64,000 nt of DNA from Xylaria sp. FL1777 (Eukaryota; Ascomycota; Sordariomycetes; Xylariales; Xylariaceae): NCBI GenBank assembly GCA_022578965.1, contig MU400674.1, positions 1-64,000 of the forward strand, read 5' to 3'. Positions 33,271 to 48,073 of the stretch are shown in pieces; position 1 is the stretch's first letter; each line of letters opens with the position of its first letter. A model generated the notes under the pieces. It saw only the letters and a list, made by a program, of their open reading frames with translations. It ran no database searches and was not told the origin of the DNA. The position numbers and the translations under genes are program-made.

Positions 33271-36166
33271 GTACTCCTCCTCTCTCTCACACACGGAGCA
33301 TTCAGACGTCCTTCCGCAGTCTTCTCCAGTTCTGATTCGAATGGGTCGCGAGGGATCGAATCTACGGCAGTATAGACTGCCGTCAATAGTACGATCATCA
33401 TCTGGACGCCAGGAACTGCAACGTTCATAATTCATACTGACGAAGCCGCAGTTCCAGGTAGTTATGACGGGCCGGCACATCTTGTACTATTGACATGGTT
33501 CGGGGTCAGCTAGTCAAAAATGTTGGCTTTCGAGCCTCTGCTAATCCTGTATATTACTTACTTGTATAAACACTTAATGGTCGTTTGAGAAGGGATAGGC
33601 TTGTGATGAATTAGAAATATTGGGTGAGTAGGATGAGATTTATGTTGAGCTTTTCTTTTTAAGTGATTCCAAATTTTCTGATGATCGATGATGAAAAGAT
33701 TGGCCACGTATTGTTGGTGACTGAGGATATCTCATGGAAAATTCCAGTCCGGGTCGTTTGTGAGTTCTTCGACCGCGGGGTTTTATATAGCCCTGTTTTC
33801 AGAATAGGTCATACGAAGACTTTTGGTCACGAGGGGACCATTCTGTTTGTGCAGCCAGTGATACTCGTCACGATACTACCATCGTACACTCTTATAACAA
33901 AGGGGGGACATGGACGAGTCAATAATATTCAGTCGATAGGTTAATCAATAGGGGCCAGTAAATAAGGGTCACTTCTCTTAAAGTTTGCTACTGTCTTAGA
34001 TCTCTCTATATGTTAGTGGACAGTTATTTCTATCGTGAGTGCTTATGATTGCTAGTATACGAGTGAAACTATTGGGAATTTGGCCTCTAGCCGTCGTTAA
34101 GTTTGTGCGCTATTTTCCATCAGGCTAGAATTTAGTTTCTTGCATTTTGTGACATTAGTTTTATTGCCCGAGAGTTTTACTACTTAACAACAAACGTTGA
34201 AATCTAGTTAATGTATGCGGTTATAAGGAAGGTCTTTAATTTGTCGTCTATTAACCTATTAAACAGCATCTAGATATCTAGATCAAACAAGGCCGTAAAC
34301 GGCTATAACAAACAACCTAAAAGTTTGAGTTCTGCCGATATAGGCTAGCAGGGAGAGTCTAGCCTCGCCCAAGATAATATCTAAGAATATTAACAGGATA
34401 TATATATCATATTTCTTTTTATTGTGTATGTATAACTGGGTGCAAGGAAAGGGCAAGCGTCGCGCACTAGACGTCTTGATAAGGATCAAACCATTATATA
34501 TCATATTTCTTTCCTATTGCCTAGAAATTAGACAAAGTATCATATCACATAGTGTAAAGTAGTATTGTCGATATATGTCACCCAGTCATTTATTTAACGT
34601 CTGCGTTAGATTTACTAAAATTTATCACTACATGCCCCGGATGATCTGAAGAGATTCTCTGCTCTATCCCTCTGAGTGCTCGGGCTATCCACAGGAGCTA
34701 TGGGGGATACAAGTTAGTCCGACCAAAATGTACATCGTGCCACCAACTTCTATTTCTACGGTATATATTCTGACCAGAAGTGACACCAGCGGGCTCCTAC
34801 ACACAATTCTACACACCACGAGGCCTTATTAAGGAGTCAGGTACTTTGCTGGCACGATAGAGTAGAAACACCACCACAATACATTGTCATGGCGATAAGA
34901 AACCTCTAACGCCCGTTTATTTAGCTATAGCCTTACATGCACTCATTTCGAGGCCATGATCTTATACAGTTCCTGTAGTTTGGAGAGGTTGCTTCTGTCT
35001 TGATGGTTATTTTACTAATATATCTCCGTAGTCACCTTTTGGATTATAAGTAGCATTTCGAGGAGTTTTAACCTGTCAACATGAACTTAAAAGATTATAG
35101 GATAGTATCTGTTTCTACAGGGCATCTTATGTGAGCAATTTTATTCATGGTTGGCCTAACGTCTGCTTCCCATTGGGTACATCTATTTGGGTCATAACGA
35201 TTGACTGTGACTATGAAGCAATGTAATTAATCAATCTTGTCCAAATTTTATATACTCGACTTAAATTTACGAGTGTTTTATTACATCCATCTCATTGACC
35301 CAGGTAGCTCGTATCATTAATGGTATTGGAGGCTGGAACAAAGAGGGAAGTATGATCTAGAGAGCAGACCTCTAAGGAAAAATAGGCTATAACATTGAGT
35401 TCCTAGCATTATCTAGTAATGGACTCTTCTTATAATTGTGTTGCCTAATTAGATCATAAAACTTAGGTTTATTTACTCTGCGAAAATTTCTTCGCCAAAA
35501 CTAATTATGCTACAATGTACATCACTGCAGTAAGATGGCAATGACGTATGCGGGGGATAGCCCCAGTTCCGCGTGCGACGAGATAGGCTACATCCTACCT
35601 GGATAATTATGATATGGGAAATAAGACGACGAAATGGAATTCTCTCAAATAAACTAACCCAAATTGAACTGATTGATGATAGTCTGAAGGTGAGGGCATC
35701 GTGTAAAACAGGAAAAAGCGGTCTTACATAATACAAACTAAGCCAAATGCAGTATGACTAAGCCCAGTCAGCCACTCAGGGGCGCTTTAGCACCTTGTGG
35801 CTTCAATCCCAACTAACCAAAACTAGAAAGGCTTACAACTAGGTAGTTAACCAGTTTGTTCATTTCAGGCGATAGGTTTTTATTCCTAACTTTCCACATT
35901 CCATTGTGGACTGACTGAGAGGGGCAACTTATACATGTGGAATTGATTTTGCCGTTTTCGCTGATACCGTTTAATACTTCTCTTGAACCTTTACTATATG
36001 GATAGTAATGTAAAATCCTATAGACGGCACGAACCAGGCGCACAAGAATTAAACATGTCCCGATGCCAATATAGCCCAGGGTTATCAGTACCAGAAATGT
36101 AAGGCTTCCTAGCGTGAAGAGGAATCACCTGTACTGACCATGCTGCTGTGAGTAGAATACGTGTGG

Positions 36167-39100
36167 TTACGCCGCCTCAGTCTCCGCCTCCTCCGCCAAC
36201 TTCTGCACCGTCATAGTGGCGCTAAGCAATCTCAGCATACTGATCTCTTTTCCAAAAGTTGCGAGGAACCAGTTACGCAGTTCCGCTGCGACCATGCTGT
36301 CGATCCCGTACTGGTTGATCGCACTCTGCAAGTCTACCTCGTCGACGGGAATGTAGAGCAGGCGCGATATCTTCCCTACGATTCTCTCCAGCACCGTGCC
36401 CTCTTCCGCGGAGGTATCTTTCTTCCCTTGTCCTGTCGATGAGATATTGACCGTGGCCTGGACGAGATTCTGGAAGCGCGGATCGTGATACCACAACATG
36501 TCCTTGAGCGGATACTTCTGGTCCACGTTTCTCAGCCCAGCTGGCTCGATGCCGACCAGCAGGTGTCCCCGTGTTTGCGGGTCATATTTGAAAGTCGGGT
36601 CTCTCTCGCTCTCACCTTCAATAGATGGAGCTGGCAAGATACCTTGCTCGCAGTATCGCAAGAACTCGTCTTCGTCATTGCCGTAGAAGCCGTTTCGGAT
36701 CATGGCTTGTTGATACTCGGGCATGTAGGAAACAATGCCAATCCCTAGTACTTGGCTAAGGGCAAGACTGGTACATGGCAAGCCCTGTGACCGGCGATAC
36801 CGCGCAAAGGCATCGAGGAAAGCGTTCGAGGCTAAGTAATTGCTTTGTGTGGCGGTACCGAAGATGACGGTCCACGAAGACCACAGCTCAAAGAAATCTA
36901 GCGGGCAGTTGAGTGTGGCTACGTGTAGATTCAATGTGCCGACCACACGAGGGCGAACTGTAGCGTTGAACCGATCTAGCGACATGGACTCGAATAGTCC
37001 GTCATGTAGCGTGACCGCGCCCTGGATCACTCCTTTGATGGGGTACTGCGCCGAGTTGACTGCGTAATGTACATCGGCCAGCCATGCTACATCGCCTTTT
37101 ACTACAGAGGCGTCGACGCCTCTCTCTTTGAGGTTATCGAGGAAAGCTTTGGCTTCGTCATTGGCGGCGCCGGACCGTGATAAGTAGATCAGATGTCGGG
37201 CTCCACGCGAGACTGCCCACTCGCTGAAGCTTCGGCCTAGACCTCCCAGACAGCCGACGAGTAGATAAGCTGCGTTAGGATCGAAGTTGGCTGTGAAGGG
37301 ATCTCGTCGCACCTAATATAGTTCAGTAACTGGCTGTCATGCACAACAGCGCATCATATGAGTTACTCACTCTCAGGCCTTCTCCTGACTCGTCGCCGTA
37401 TTCCACTACGAACTTTCCAATGTGGTTACCTTTTGAGAGTGCCATGAATGCCTGGTCTATTTCGGCAACGCTATATTTCTGCAGAGGTAGCGGGGTGATG
37501 TGACCCTCCGATTTGAGTCGGTGGATCGATTTCATCAAGCTACAGTCGGTCAGCATAAAGGAAAGGAATATACACTGGCGACAAGGCGCTTACCTAGCGG
37601 TGATGTGAGGTTTAGTCTGGCTCATGACCTCAAGGTCAAAGGACGTAAAGGTAGCATTGCGCCTGAAGATGTCGAGGCTTAGACTCCCATTGTCCAAGAC
37701 TTCGGTCCTGCCAATCTCGACGAATCTCCCGCCGTCCGCTGTGACTCTCCAGTACTCGTGCATAAGATCCCCACGAGCGTTACATAATATTACATCAATA
37801 CCCTTACCCCTAGTTTGCTCAAGGATCTTACGGGCAGTGAATTTGTCACGGGAGTGGAAGATATGGTCTTCCTTGATTCCAAAACCCATCCGTAACAGCT
37901 CTGCTTTCTTGTCATCCGTGCCTACAGTAGCAAATATCTCCGCTCCCACCATTCGGGCAATCTGGCAGGCTGCCAAACCAACTCCACCGGTCGCGGATTG
38001 GATCAGAACTTTCTCTCCCTTTTCAAGTCGCCCTAGGTCCAAGAGGCCGTAGATGGCGGTACAGAAGACGATCGGCAGTGTGGCAGTCCCCTCGAGAGTG
38101 TCTCCGCTCTCAAGCTTCTGACAAAAGGCGGCTTTCTCTCTCACGAAGTTTCCGAATTTGGCGAAAGACTGACAATAAACTAAGTCTCCGACTGCTAGAT
38201 CCTTTACATCAGCACCGACGCGTGTTATGATACCAGAACATTCATCACTGAAGCTGTCTGAGTGGTGCCGTCCCGTCAACACGGCAATGTCTTTCATGTT
38301 CAGACCGGCGTATTTGACTTCAATCTCTACCTGGTCCGCTGGGAGCGGCTTGGAGAACTCAGGGTCCTTCGTAAAGTAAACCGTGCTCAGTACACCTGGT
38401 TTCTCGATTGCAAGTTTCAAAGGAGTCTTCTTGAGTTCTTTCAATGGAACCTTAAGTGCTTGGTCTCGATCTGTGACGGCCTTGGATTCCTCGCAGAGGA
38501 CATCGTCAGCCGTCAGACGACTTACGTAGAGAACCCCTTCCTTGTACCGGAAGTCAGAGTCGTCATTCAGCTTGCTATTATTTGCCACCCTGGCTTCTAG
38601 CTGCCCAATTATACTGAAGAGCTCCTTTTCAGACGACTTAGGAATGCGGTCGAGGTCAAGGGTGCTGAAGCGGATTGAACTGTTCTCCGCCTTGATGCCC
38701 CTGACCAAGCCTGAGATCATGCCATGTAGTGGCTCCTTGCCATCTAGGAGGTCCCCGCTCGTTATCCAGAGGGAAGATTTCGAGCTTTGTATGGCCGATT
38801 GAAATGCTTGCCACTCTTTTTCCGACACGTCGAGAAAAAACGGCTGCCCAACTTCTACAACGAAGATTAATCTGCGGTGTCGTGCTATGCCAATCTCGGC
38901 AAGCGGAATAATGTCAACAGTCATACCACTTCTCTTTGAAAGATACTCAGCCATTGAATTCACGAACGAGGGTGGATGGGCTCTATAAATCACGGTGATG
39001 CCCTCGTCGGCGGGGTGCGTTAGTTCCGGCAGTATGGCTGTTGCATGCCCTATAGCAGTGGCGCAGATGACGGTCGCCGAGATGTTAGCACCCGCATAGT

Positions 39101-42100
39101 CATCAAGATAGAAATCGAGGCCCGAAAAACCGGCGACAGGGAGTACAGTTTGCCAAAGCGACTTGCTTAAGAAAGGGCCGTCGTATCTTGGATAGCTAGG
39201 ATCGTGATCAGCTTTCCAAAAGTCACTGAACGTCCCTAGTACCAGACCTGCGCTGAGCTGGGCCTGCGTCAATTCTAGCAAGATCATCTTGCCGCCGGGT
39301 TTAAGAATATTTCGAACATTTTCGAGGGTGCTGAGGATATTCGACGTGGCATGGATGACGTTCGAGGCGACGACGAGATCCCAGTCTTGTTGATAGCCCT
39401 GGGACTCACCACTCCTCTCCATGTCGAACGTTCCAAATGTCATGCCGCCGAACCGCGAGAATCGCTCTTCTCCATCCGCCAGGAAAGACGGAGTTGTGTC
39501 GGTAAACCGATATTCGGTGTATTGGCGCCAGACACTATCTCCCTTCAGGGCGGGGAGGACTTCATTAGTAGCGCTGCCTGTGCCTGCGCCGATCTCGAGA
39601 ATCCTTAGGCCGGGCTTCTTGTGTGCGTATAGTGCTACCGCCGAGCCCAATCGTCGATTGCCTTCGCGGTATACTTGGCCAGTCTCATAGTTATCGAGCA
39701 GCACTTTACAACTGGCAGTCAGCTTTTGCAAATATGCAACTGATTAAAAATCTAATTGCAAAATACTCACAGTTGTTCTGTAATGCTACCTGAATACCTG
39801 TCTTATTTCCGCTATAAATATCGGGGAGATTATTGTAGAGGTGACACATAAGGCGAGCCTCTGATGATTGCGGAAGCAAAATGTTTGACAGGCGCTCTAT
39901 CTCCTGTGCACGAAACGCATCATCGTATTTCATGATATCTGAAGCGGGCGAAGTAGGGTCAGCACCGGCCGCTGCGAGCTTCTCAGTCGTCCAGTCTAGC
40001 AATCTTTGCAGATGAGGCTCTTTAGAGCCCCTCTGGAACACGTCCGCATGCGTCACTTTAAAGTGTATCAGTTGATGCAGCGCGAGGTTGTTAAGCGAGG
40101 GAATAACGGCGTTGTCGTCGAGAACCACAGGCGGGTAATGTTGCGCTATAGTATCCGACGTCAGCGAGTCGATATCTGGTTTCCAAACGATGCGCGTGTA
40201 GGGACTGGATTCTTCGATCAGCTTCGGAGCAGACTGGTCCGATGCCGTGAAGAAAATTCTCGTTGCCTCGAACATTGTTTGGTCTCCATGTCCGCGGAGC
40301 ACGACATCTGCCGACAAGCCCCGAATTCCCTTAAGGGTGGCACTGGCGTACGAATCGGCTGACGTGCGACTCTGCGCCGCAACCTTCGGCCACACTCTGA
40401 TGCTCTCGAATGCTGTAGGCATGAATGCCCGTTTGAATTTAGTCGCAGTGTTTTTATGGGCCGCAAGGATAGAAAGCTGCAGGCTGGCGTCTAGGGTAGC
40501 AGGATGGATGATATATCGTGATTCTCTCTTCATTGCCTTCGCAGTTGGTTCTAGATTGACTCTAGCCTGAGACTTGGTCCCCTGACCTACCGCGAAGATG
40601 TTGGAGAGGCCTTGGAATATCGGTCCGTAACAGAGCCCTGCCCTTGCGAAGCTTTCGTACCATTGTGCGGCATTGATTATCTTCTTTGTCGACGAGAAAG
40701 TCTGAATCTCTTGCACGAGTCGGCTCTCGGGGAATGCTGGCCATATCAGAATATATCTATCTGAGTTAGAGCGGGCAACTTACCGAATTCTTCAAACCCG
40801 GTTTCAACTTGCCCACGGCAGTGCTCAGTAAATATGTCTACGCCATCGACGTTGGAAACTGTAGTCAGAACAAAGTCGAAGAGCCACTGATGACGGGAGT
40901 GAGCATTGAGCGAGGCTGGTCGCAAGGAAAATAGAGTTTCGATCCCGAAATCATCTTCGGGGACTATAAGGGCTTTCAAAAGGCTAAAATTCCGAATTTC
41001 AAAATATTTTATATTTAAAGCGTTGCCACCCTCAGTCTCGACGACTTGAGTGGCTGCTTCAAGAGCCATGCTCAAGTAGCCGGTTGAAGGGAAGACGACG
41101 TCGTTGCCGAGCTACAGAGTTGTTAGAACAGCTTGGCGATTTAAAGTGTGTGACTTACTCGATGTTCTGATAACCAGGGGACATTCTTCACCGCTAGAGT
41201 ATTTCGCCATAAAGGCTCAGCATGGTTGGTACCTGGGATCTTACTCCCGAGGATATCGTGTCGTGAGTGCATGCGCAGCCGCCATTCACGGGTGTATCGA
41301 TTCTCGAAGAGCATGATACTGTCGGAGTATTGCCACTGATACCTAGGCAAATCTGTGATTACTTTTCCAACTTGCAACTGATTCCCGCCCCGACCCTCTA
41401 TTGCATTGACCCGAGCCAAATCGACATAAAAGCCCCTAGTGAAGAGGGTACCGGCAAGTGTTAGGATATCATTTACATTATCACTGCCTCTTTTGATGGC
41501 AGCGAGGTAGGATGGGAATTTGGTCTTTGTTTCCGTCGCATTACTTAGCTGGCGTAGCGGTCCCTGGAGTGCCGAACTGAACATAAGTCGTTAGTGATCA
41601 GTTAACAAGAATGGGCAACCCCAATAGAAGAGATCGTCGGAAGGACACCCAACTAGACTTTATCTTCAGAAAATTCTAGAAAGACTTATTCCGAAAGTAC
41701 GTACTGGGGCCCAATTTCGAGAAGAACGTCAACTGGGGTTTGAGTGACCAACTCGGTGGTACCTTGGTGGAAAAGCACTGGCGACTCAAGATTCTGGCGC
41801 CAGTACTTCGGACTCAGTATCGACCATGGAGCAGCATGTCCGTAGACGGATGAGAAGAAGACGGCCTGAGAACGACCTGCATTCGAAGCTTGCTTGAGGA
41901 CCTTAGCAGCTGACTTCCTCTGCAAGAAATTGTCAAGATCGCGTTCATAACCAGGCCCAAGAGCTTTCATGTGATCCGAGTGGTAGGCGTTGTTGCTGGT
42001 TTGTAATAGACGACAGAATATCTTCTTCTCGTCTAATACTGCCTTGAGCGCACGCATTGCATCAGCGTCACCGCTCAGGGTGTAGCTTTCAGGAGAGTTG

Positions 42101-44784
42101 TGACACGCAACTTTGATCGCATCGTCGTACTCGTCGATTAGAGGTTGTATTTGGGAAAGCGATCCCCCAACCGCCATCATGAGACCTTGAGACCTATTCG
42201 CTGCGACTGCCTTTCCTCGAAGATAAGCGACAATAATGGCTTCTTGTTCGGTCAGTAGGCCAGCTGCATAACCTGCCGCTATCTCGCCAGAGGAATGACC
42301 AATGACTGCCTGAGGCGTAATCCCCCACTGAGACAGAAGATTCACGATCATAATCTGCAGAGCGGTAACTAACGACTGTGAGAATTCGGCCTGGTGGATT
42401 CGGCTGTGTTCAGCATCTTCCTGTAAGACCTCTTCAATGCTCCAGGACCGACCCAAACCCTCGTCGAGATCATCAAGGTACCCGTCTAATCTCCGGATGG
42501 TGGCGAGGCAGCTGGGATATTCGTCCACTAAGGCAGCACCCATCTGAGGCCATTGGGCTCCCTGGCCGGTGAAGACAAAGCCTATACTAGGGGCGGCAGC
42601 AGCTGGTACCTTGACAGCTTTTGGCATTTCACTTGGCAGTAGTGTATTCTCGTCGTCAGCAGCGATGACGAACGATCGTTGTTGAAACCGACTACGCCTG
42701 GCACTCAGAGTGTAGGCGATGTCACTCAGGGCCCAATTGTTGTAGTGCGTCGCCAACTTGTCGTAATTTGCCTGCAGTGTTCTTTCATCGTGCGCCGATA
42801 AGGGAAGGAGAAATTTCTTCTTCATGGATTTTAGCTGTTTTTTGTTAGTTGGATGATGAGTTTTGCCGTTTTCTTGGATGTGGCTATTGCCATTTGTATG
42901 GCCATTAGCAGTGCCATTTGTCAATCCGCTCAGACTTCCATTCCTATTCACGGATGAGTGCGAAGACAAGCTACCCTGAGAAGATTCGCGAGTGAGTCCG
43001 TTTTTGATAGCAAACGTCTCGAGACTGGATGATTGAATGCTGGCTTGGTGACGAGATCTGTACCCTGGGAGCAACACTTCGGCGGATTCAACGATTGCCT
43101 ACACATGTCAGAATTCAAGCGATAAGAACACCAGAGTTGATTGGGACGCATACGTGAGCATTCGAGCCTCCGTACCTGCCAGAAATACAGAGTTCAGTAA
43201 AGTATCTTTCTCGCCATGCTGAATAATACGTGCAATACCGGTGAGAAATGAGCCCATGATGGGTTATCTCCGGAGTGTCAAGCTGCACGGTATAAGAAAA
43301 CGACATACCCGAATGAGTTAATACTCGCTCTTCTAATGGGAAGATTTGGCCAAGGAATACTCTCGGTGACTATTTGTAACCGGCCATTCTTGAGATCCAC
43401 GTTTGGATTCAGGGTCTCTATCCCTACGGTGGGGGGGATTATGCCTCGTTCTATCGCTAACACGGCTTTCATCACACCGGCAATCCCACTGGACGGTTCG
43501 CTATGGCCCATATTACTCTTGATAGACCCAATCAAGAGTGGATTCGAAATACTCCTCTGGTCGGCAAACACTTTGCCTATGGCAGAGACTTCGATTGGAT
43601 CGCTGAGAACGGATCAGCATTACCCCTTTAATATTGCCGTGTCAGTGCTCACCCTACAGGAGTACCTGTGCCATGGCACTCGAAGTACCCTGTTAAAGAC
43701 ATGTCTAAGCCCCCGCGTTCGTACGCTCGTCTTATGCACGCTTCCTGGCCCTCCGGGCTGGGATGCGTGATGCCACCTGTCCGTCCATTGGCATTGATCG
43801 CCGTACCTCGAATGACGGCCCTGATAGGATCGCCGTCGGCCACGGCTTGGGATAGTCTCTTAATAAAGAGCGCACCAATACCGTCAGCACGTGCGTATCC
43901 ATCCGCTATGATAATTAATGATTAGCCATTAGTTAAGTTTTCCCTTGTCTCATCTACTTATGTGTTCGATCACTTACCACGCGAGTCGAAGGTGTGGCAT
44001 ACCGAAGTCGGGGATACGGCACCTAAAACCGATGAAAATATCTGACACTCTGGGGTTAGAATGAGATTAGTACCCCCGACAATAGCTGCATCGCAGTCCC
44101 CAGTCTGGATTGCTGAACAAGCCAGATGGAGCGCGTAGAGTGAGCTAGAACAAGCCGTGTCTAGCGTCATAGACGGCCCCTTCAGATTGAATACATAGTT
44201 GATTCTATTGCTAAGGATTGTGATACCACTCCCAGTTACAGAATATGGTAAAGCGTTTTCCGCATCACGATAGTGCATGAGCTGATGGTCATAGTTGAAA
44301 TTGCCGACGAATGTCCCGGTTTTGGAGCCCGCTAGTTTGTGAAGGGGCACACCGGCGGACTCAAAGGTTTCATAGACGACTTCCAAGAATTTTCTTTGGG
44401 CCGGATCGAGTGTCAGAACCTCCTTAGGGTGTATACCGAAAAAGGTCGAGTCGAACTGGCGTACATCCGATTTAATGAAACAACCGCCCTCGGTCCTGAA
44501 TGAGCCCGGCCTGTTTCCATCGGGGTGATAAAACGCGTCGCCGTTAATCCTCTCTTTTGGAAATTTACTATAAGAGTTTCGCTTGGCTTCAAGATAGTCC
44601 CAAAGTTCAGCAGGAGACTCTGAATCACCTGGCCAGCGGCATCCTGCGGAATATTTAGTCAACTGGCTCGAGTAATACTCTTGTAGCCTATCTTACCCAT
44701 CCCAATTATAGCAATTGGCTCCAAGACATCAGACGATGAACGCTCTGTGACTATGATTGATGCCATACTGTAGATGTCTTTCAT
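36167..44784 (-). CDS. Highly reducing polyketide synthase (KS-AT-DH-MT-ER-KR-ACP)
   Basis: An iterative HR-PKS builds reduced, optionally C-methylated chains from malonyl-CoA and SAM. Exon 1 is [20 protein letters not shown] (ATG 44766, or 44784 in frame), spliced to [12 protein letters not shown] (about 44640-43130): [18 protein letters not shown] and [11 protein letters not shown] hold the Cys-His-His triad. AT (about 42590-41690): [14 protein letters not shown] and [16 protein letters not shown] (about 41250-40500): WLSEHRV, then after an intron [11 protein letters not shown], and Asp in [13 protein letters not shown] (about 39640-39060): [12 protein letters not shown] and [10 protein letters not shown] (about 38400-37400): [17 protein letters not shown] (about 37270-36750): [12 protein letters not shown] and [13 protein letters not shown] (about 36350-36250): [15 protein letters not shown]. 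About ten short introns join the pieces in frame and all key motifs are intact. No terminal release domain. It is divergent from the FAD oxidase gene. Confidence 0.95.
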
Positions 44785-45404
44785 ATACGCACATAAACGG
44801 CTTGATCGAAAATCTTACGATGTGTGAACATAAGTCATGAATTAAACAATGGAGTTAAGCAGGAAATATTCTGACATCAACACAGATTATGAATGAGTGA
44901 TTCCTGTCGTAAGTTAAGGTTTAGCTTGTTATTCTCCAGGTCACAACTGACTTATCGAGAAATATATCGGATAGACGCTGACATCTCTCATAGCTAGCTA
45001 ACAGATAGAAAACGGCGCTGTGACAGTGACTGATTTGACGTGGGGAGCTGGGAATAAGCCGAGTACATCACGAATGCGCCGAGAAGGGTAAGTTCCTTTA
45101 GTCTGACAACTGACCGCATGTCGTTTGGGATGACTGCATTTCATGTCAGATCTTATCTGTCAGGTGCGGTCGACGACAGCTCGCAAGCGACCAAAATGAA
45201 TATTCACTAGAGATATGTGTGTTCCTACACGCTTTATCGTCCTAGTTGACATGCAATTCTCCCTTCATGTTGTTAGACTCGGTTTTCACAGAAGTCGTCT
45301 AATATACCTAGATCACTAGGTTAAGGTCTAGCACTCTAACCTCTTTTCTCGTTATTCCATCGTCTCTTTATTGGATAGAATTAAACCCCAAATATTTGCA
45401 TATC
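44785..45404. promoter_or_regulatory. Bidirectional promoter region of PKS and FAD oxidase genes
   Basis: These 620 bases separate the two divergent start codons and must hold both promoters. I see no motif I can assign to a named regulator. Shared control of the two genes is inferred from the arrangement. Confidence 0.6.
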
Positions 45405-47233
45405 ATGGGGTGGCAATTTTTGTTTTACCTTACAATAACCTCCTATATACACTTAGCAACGGCATATAACGCGTCAGCTATCTTCACACCAACGCTCTTA
45501 GGACAGCAGCAGGTGCTCCAAGCGGGAGGGGATCGGTACGCGGATGGCCTGAGCCCGGAAGTCTATCTTAAGCTCAGCGTGAAGTACGAGTTACGGAAAC
45601 GATTATCAGAGAAAGCCGGCCTTTTCCTTGAAGGAGAAGAGTCATTTTCGGATCTCGATGCTCGCTATACCCAGTACAAGCGACCGCAGTACTTCGCCGC
45701 GGTACAAGTAGCTGAGGAAAATGATGTCATTGAGACTGTGAGAAAGCCGCACGCTTCATCTCCTTCCTAGACTCTTACTCAGTGTATGTAGGTTAATTAT
45801 GCGCGGTCACGAGGCATCCAATTTGCTGCCAGGGCCGGAGGCCATAGTCTTACCAGCTCGCTTCGTCGTATCAAGAATGCAATTCTTATTGATATGCGTG
45901 GGCTCAATAGCTTACAGTACGATGCGGAGAAGAGACAAATGACTGTCGGCGGTGGAATTACCACGGGGGAGTTTGCAAATGCGACTTATTCACATGGAAT
46001 GGAAGTTAGTGAGTAACAGGCTTTCTCGCCGAAGAGCCCTGGGAAGAGATATCAAGCTAACCGGGACAAGCTGTCGGATCATGTCCCTGTACAGGCGTGC
46101 TAGGGATATCCCTCGGTGCGGGCATTGGTCGGCTTCAGGGGAAATACGGTTATCTGAACGACAACATGGTCTCTGCCCGCCTACTCTTAGCGAATGGCAC
46201 AGTGGTGGAAGCGTCGCATGATAAGAACCAAGATCTGTTCTGGGCTCTCCGGGGTGCCGGACACAATTTTGGGATTGTGCTTCAATCCACATATCAAGTA
46301 TATCCTCAGCTCAACGACGGAAAGCACCACGTCGTCGACTTCGAATTTGAACTAGAGAAACTAGAAAAAGTATTTGAAGAAGTCAACACGGTTTCTGAAG
46401 CAATGCCGAAAGAACTCGCTGTCTTTGTGATCGGTCGACGAAAAGGGGCAAATGGAAAGGTTGTTCGCTCTGATCACGTTCTCTATGAAGCACGCTGACA
46501 CACCCATAGCCGACTCTTAACGTCAATTTAGTCTATTCGGGACCAGAAAAAGAGTCAGAGCCTTTCGTCAAACGCTTTGATGCGATATCACCAGTATGGA
46601 AGGACTCAAAGACAGCCACCTGGGATGCGCTCCCATGGGCAACCTATAACGGGTTGAATAACGTCCTCTGCACACCCCAAGGCTGGGCAAAATTTCCCAT
46701 CAAAAACTTTTATGCAGCAAACGCAAAAAGGTACGACATTCCAACGATGCGCGCCTATTTTAACGGATGGCGTGATATGAACGAGAAGTATGGGAGCGAG
46801 GCCACGTTCAGCGTCATGTTTGAATCCTTTCCTCAACAGCGCGTGCGGGAAATACCAGATAATGCGACGGCATTCCCATGGCGTCACGGCGCGCAGCATT
46901 TCCTGTGGGTATCCCAGATTGACTTTTCAAGGTTCCTAAGCTAACGATACCCTTAGCATGATCGAGGCAGCTTATAAAAACCCAGTAGATGAAGACTTGA
47001 TTGACGAGTGGCTCTCGACCCAACAAGACAACTTCATTAAGACCTCAGGTTATGGGCGACTACAGCAGTACGTTAACTACGGCCATGGCTCTAAAGATAC
47101 TCCGGAGGCTTTGTACGGTTATGAGCCATGGAGACTCCGGAAGCTGAGGCAACTCAAACAAGAGTTTGACCCGGAGGGCTGGTTCAATGGGTATCAGTCG
47201 TTCTTAGAAGAATCAGAGCTAGATGGCCCATAG
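45405..47233 (+). CDS. Secreted FAD-linked oxidase (BBE-like, likely bicovalent flavin)
   Basis: Berberine-bridge-type oxidases (PCMH fold) oxidise alcohols or C-H bonds with O2; solanapyrone synthase belongs to this broad group. Five exons join in frame: 45405-45737, 45792-46008, 46071-46459, 46510-46904 and 46957-47233, giving 536 aa. The signal peptide is MGWQFLFYLTITSYIHLATA. Flavin-site features: AARAGGHSLTSS (His for 8-alpha linkage), GSCPCTGVLG (Cys for the 6-S linkage) and LGAGIGRLQGKYG. The BBE-type C-terminus reads YVNYGHG and LKQEFDPEGWF. The intron before GSCPCTG carries a GCTAACC branch site. The start is the ATG at 45405; a TTG nine bases earlier in the same frame is not a start. 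The gene lies head-to-head with the PKS, so it probably acts on the PKS product in the secretory pathway. Confidence 0.92.
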
Positions 47234-48073
47234 CACCCAACTCAAGTCCATAGTCCATCGTGCAGCCACGGGGTCATGTATACTGCATACAAGTGTTGAA
47301 GTGTTAGTATGGAAGCCTGTAAGATTAGAGGTTCTGGTATTTAAAACTAAGATCCCTAATACTACGTTTGTCGTATAGGGCAGAGACAGTCAGATAAGCC
47401 TCACCCAACGAAGTTTAGACGAGATTATTGATTGAGGCCATTTTTGTAGCGTTCACTACATAATTGAGGACATAAACATGCTAATCCAAATAACATGCCT
47501 AGGTGAATATTATTCATCCTAATATTTTTATATAGAATGCTTTTTTTAAACAGTGAGTATTATTTGAGCAGTTGTTATTAATAGAAGCAAATGACTGGGG
47601 GTGGTGGGGAAACGGATAATAACGGTTAACTTGAACATAAAAACCGTGACTAACGGTTGCATCATCCAGTACTATTAATATTACTATACGTACAAATGCT
47701 GTATTGCCCCTGATAGTTGCGCAATAGACGTCGTGTCACACACTTATCAAGCAATCCCTAACATATGTATCTGCGATCTTAGGAATTTGAATTTCTAGGT
47801 CGATGAAGCCCTGAGTGCTTAGCCTACTTCTTTCCCCCTGTTCATGCATGTTCGGAGGTAAGTACCAACAGTAACTTTTCGTAAGGGCTAAGGGGAGGCG
47901 CAGGAACCCGTTGGCACAATGGAAATTTGGAAAGGTTGACAATATTAAGGCTACATGGAACAGGGGAAACAAAAACATCACGAGACTGGCCTTCTTGCAA
48001 CATGCTTAAGTAGCCAACCGCCAACATCAGTATCTCTATTAATTTGGTTCTTAGTCGTGCAACACTCTTCACA
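47234..48073. other. Intergenic, nothing recognised
   Basis: AT-rich spacer between two co-directional cluster genes. No coding signal. Confidence 0.6.

Larger units (their letters stand above)
26100..36160. other. About 10 kb without a recognisable gene
   Basis: ORFs here are short and none has a family match I can support. 26927-27217 (minus) reads FKYQALEEESIRIENRIRTG, faintly like the N-terminal helix of DUF6594, and may be a relic. 30258-30455 (plus) encodes a Lys/Arg/Glu-repeat peptide from a purine-rich tract. The region also holds the inverted-repeat pair at 32450/32830 and a CT microsatellite. Base composition is intermediate, so this is not a fully RIP-degraded isochore. Confidence 0.6.

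Noticed and set aside
45396..45404. Start of the FAD oxidase at 45396
   Set aside because: The codon there is TTG. The ATG at 45405 directly begins a good signal peptide.
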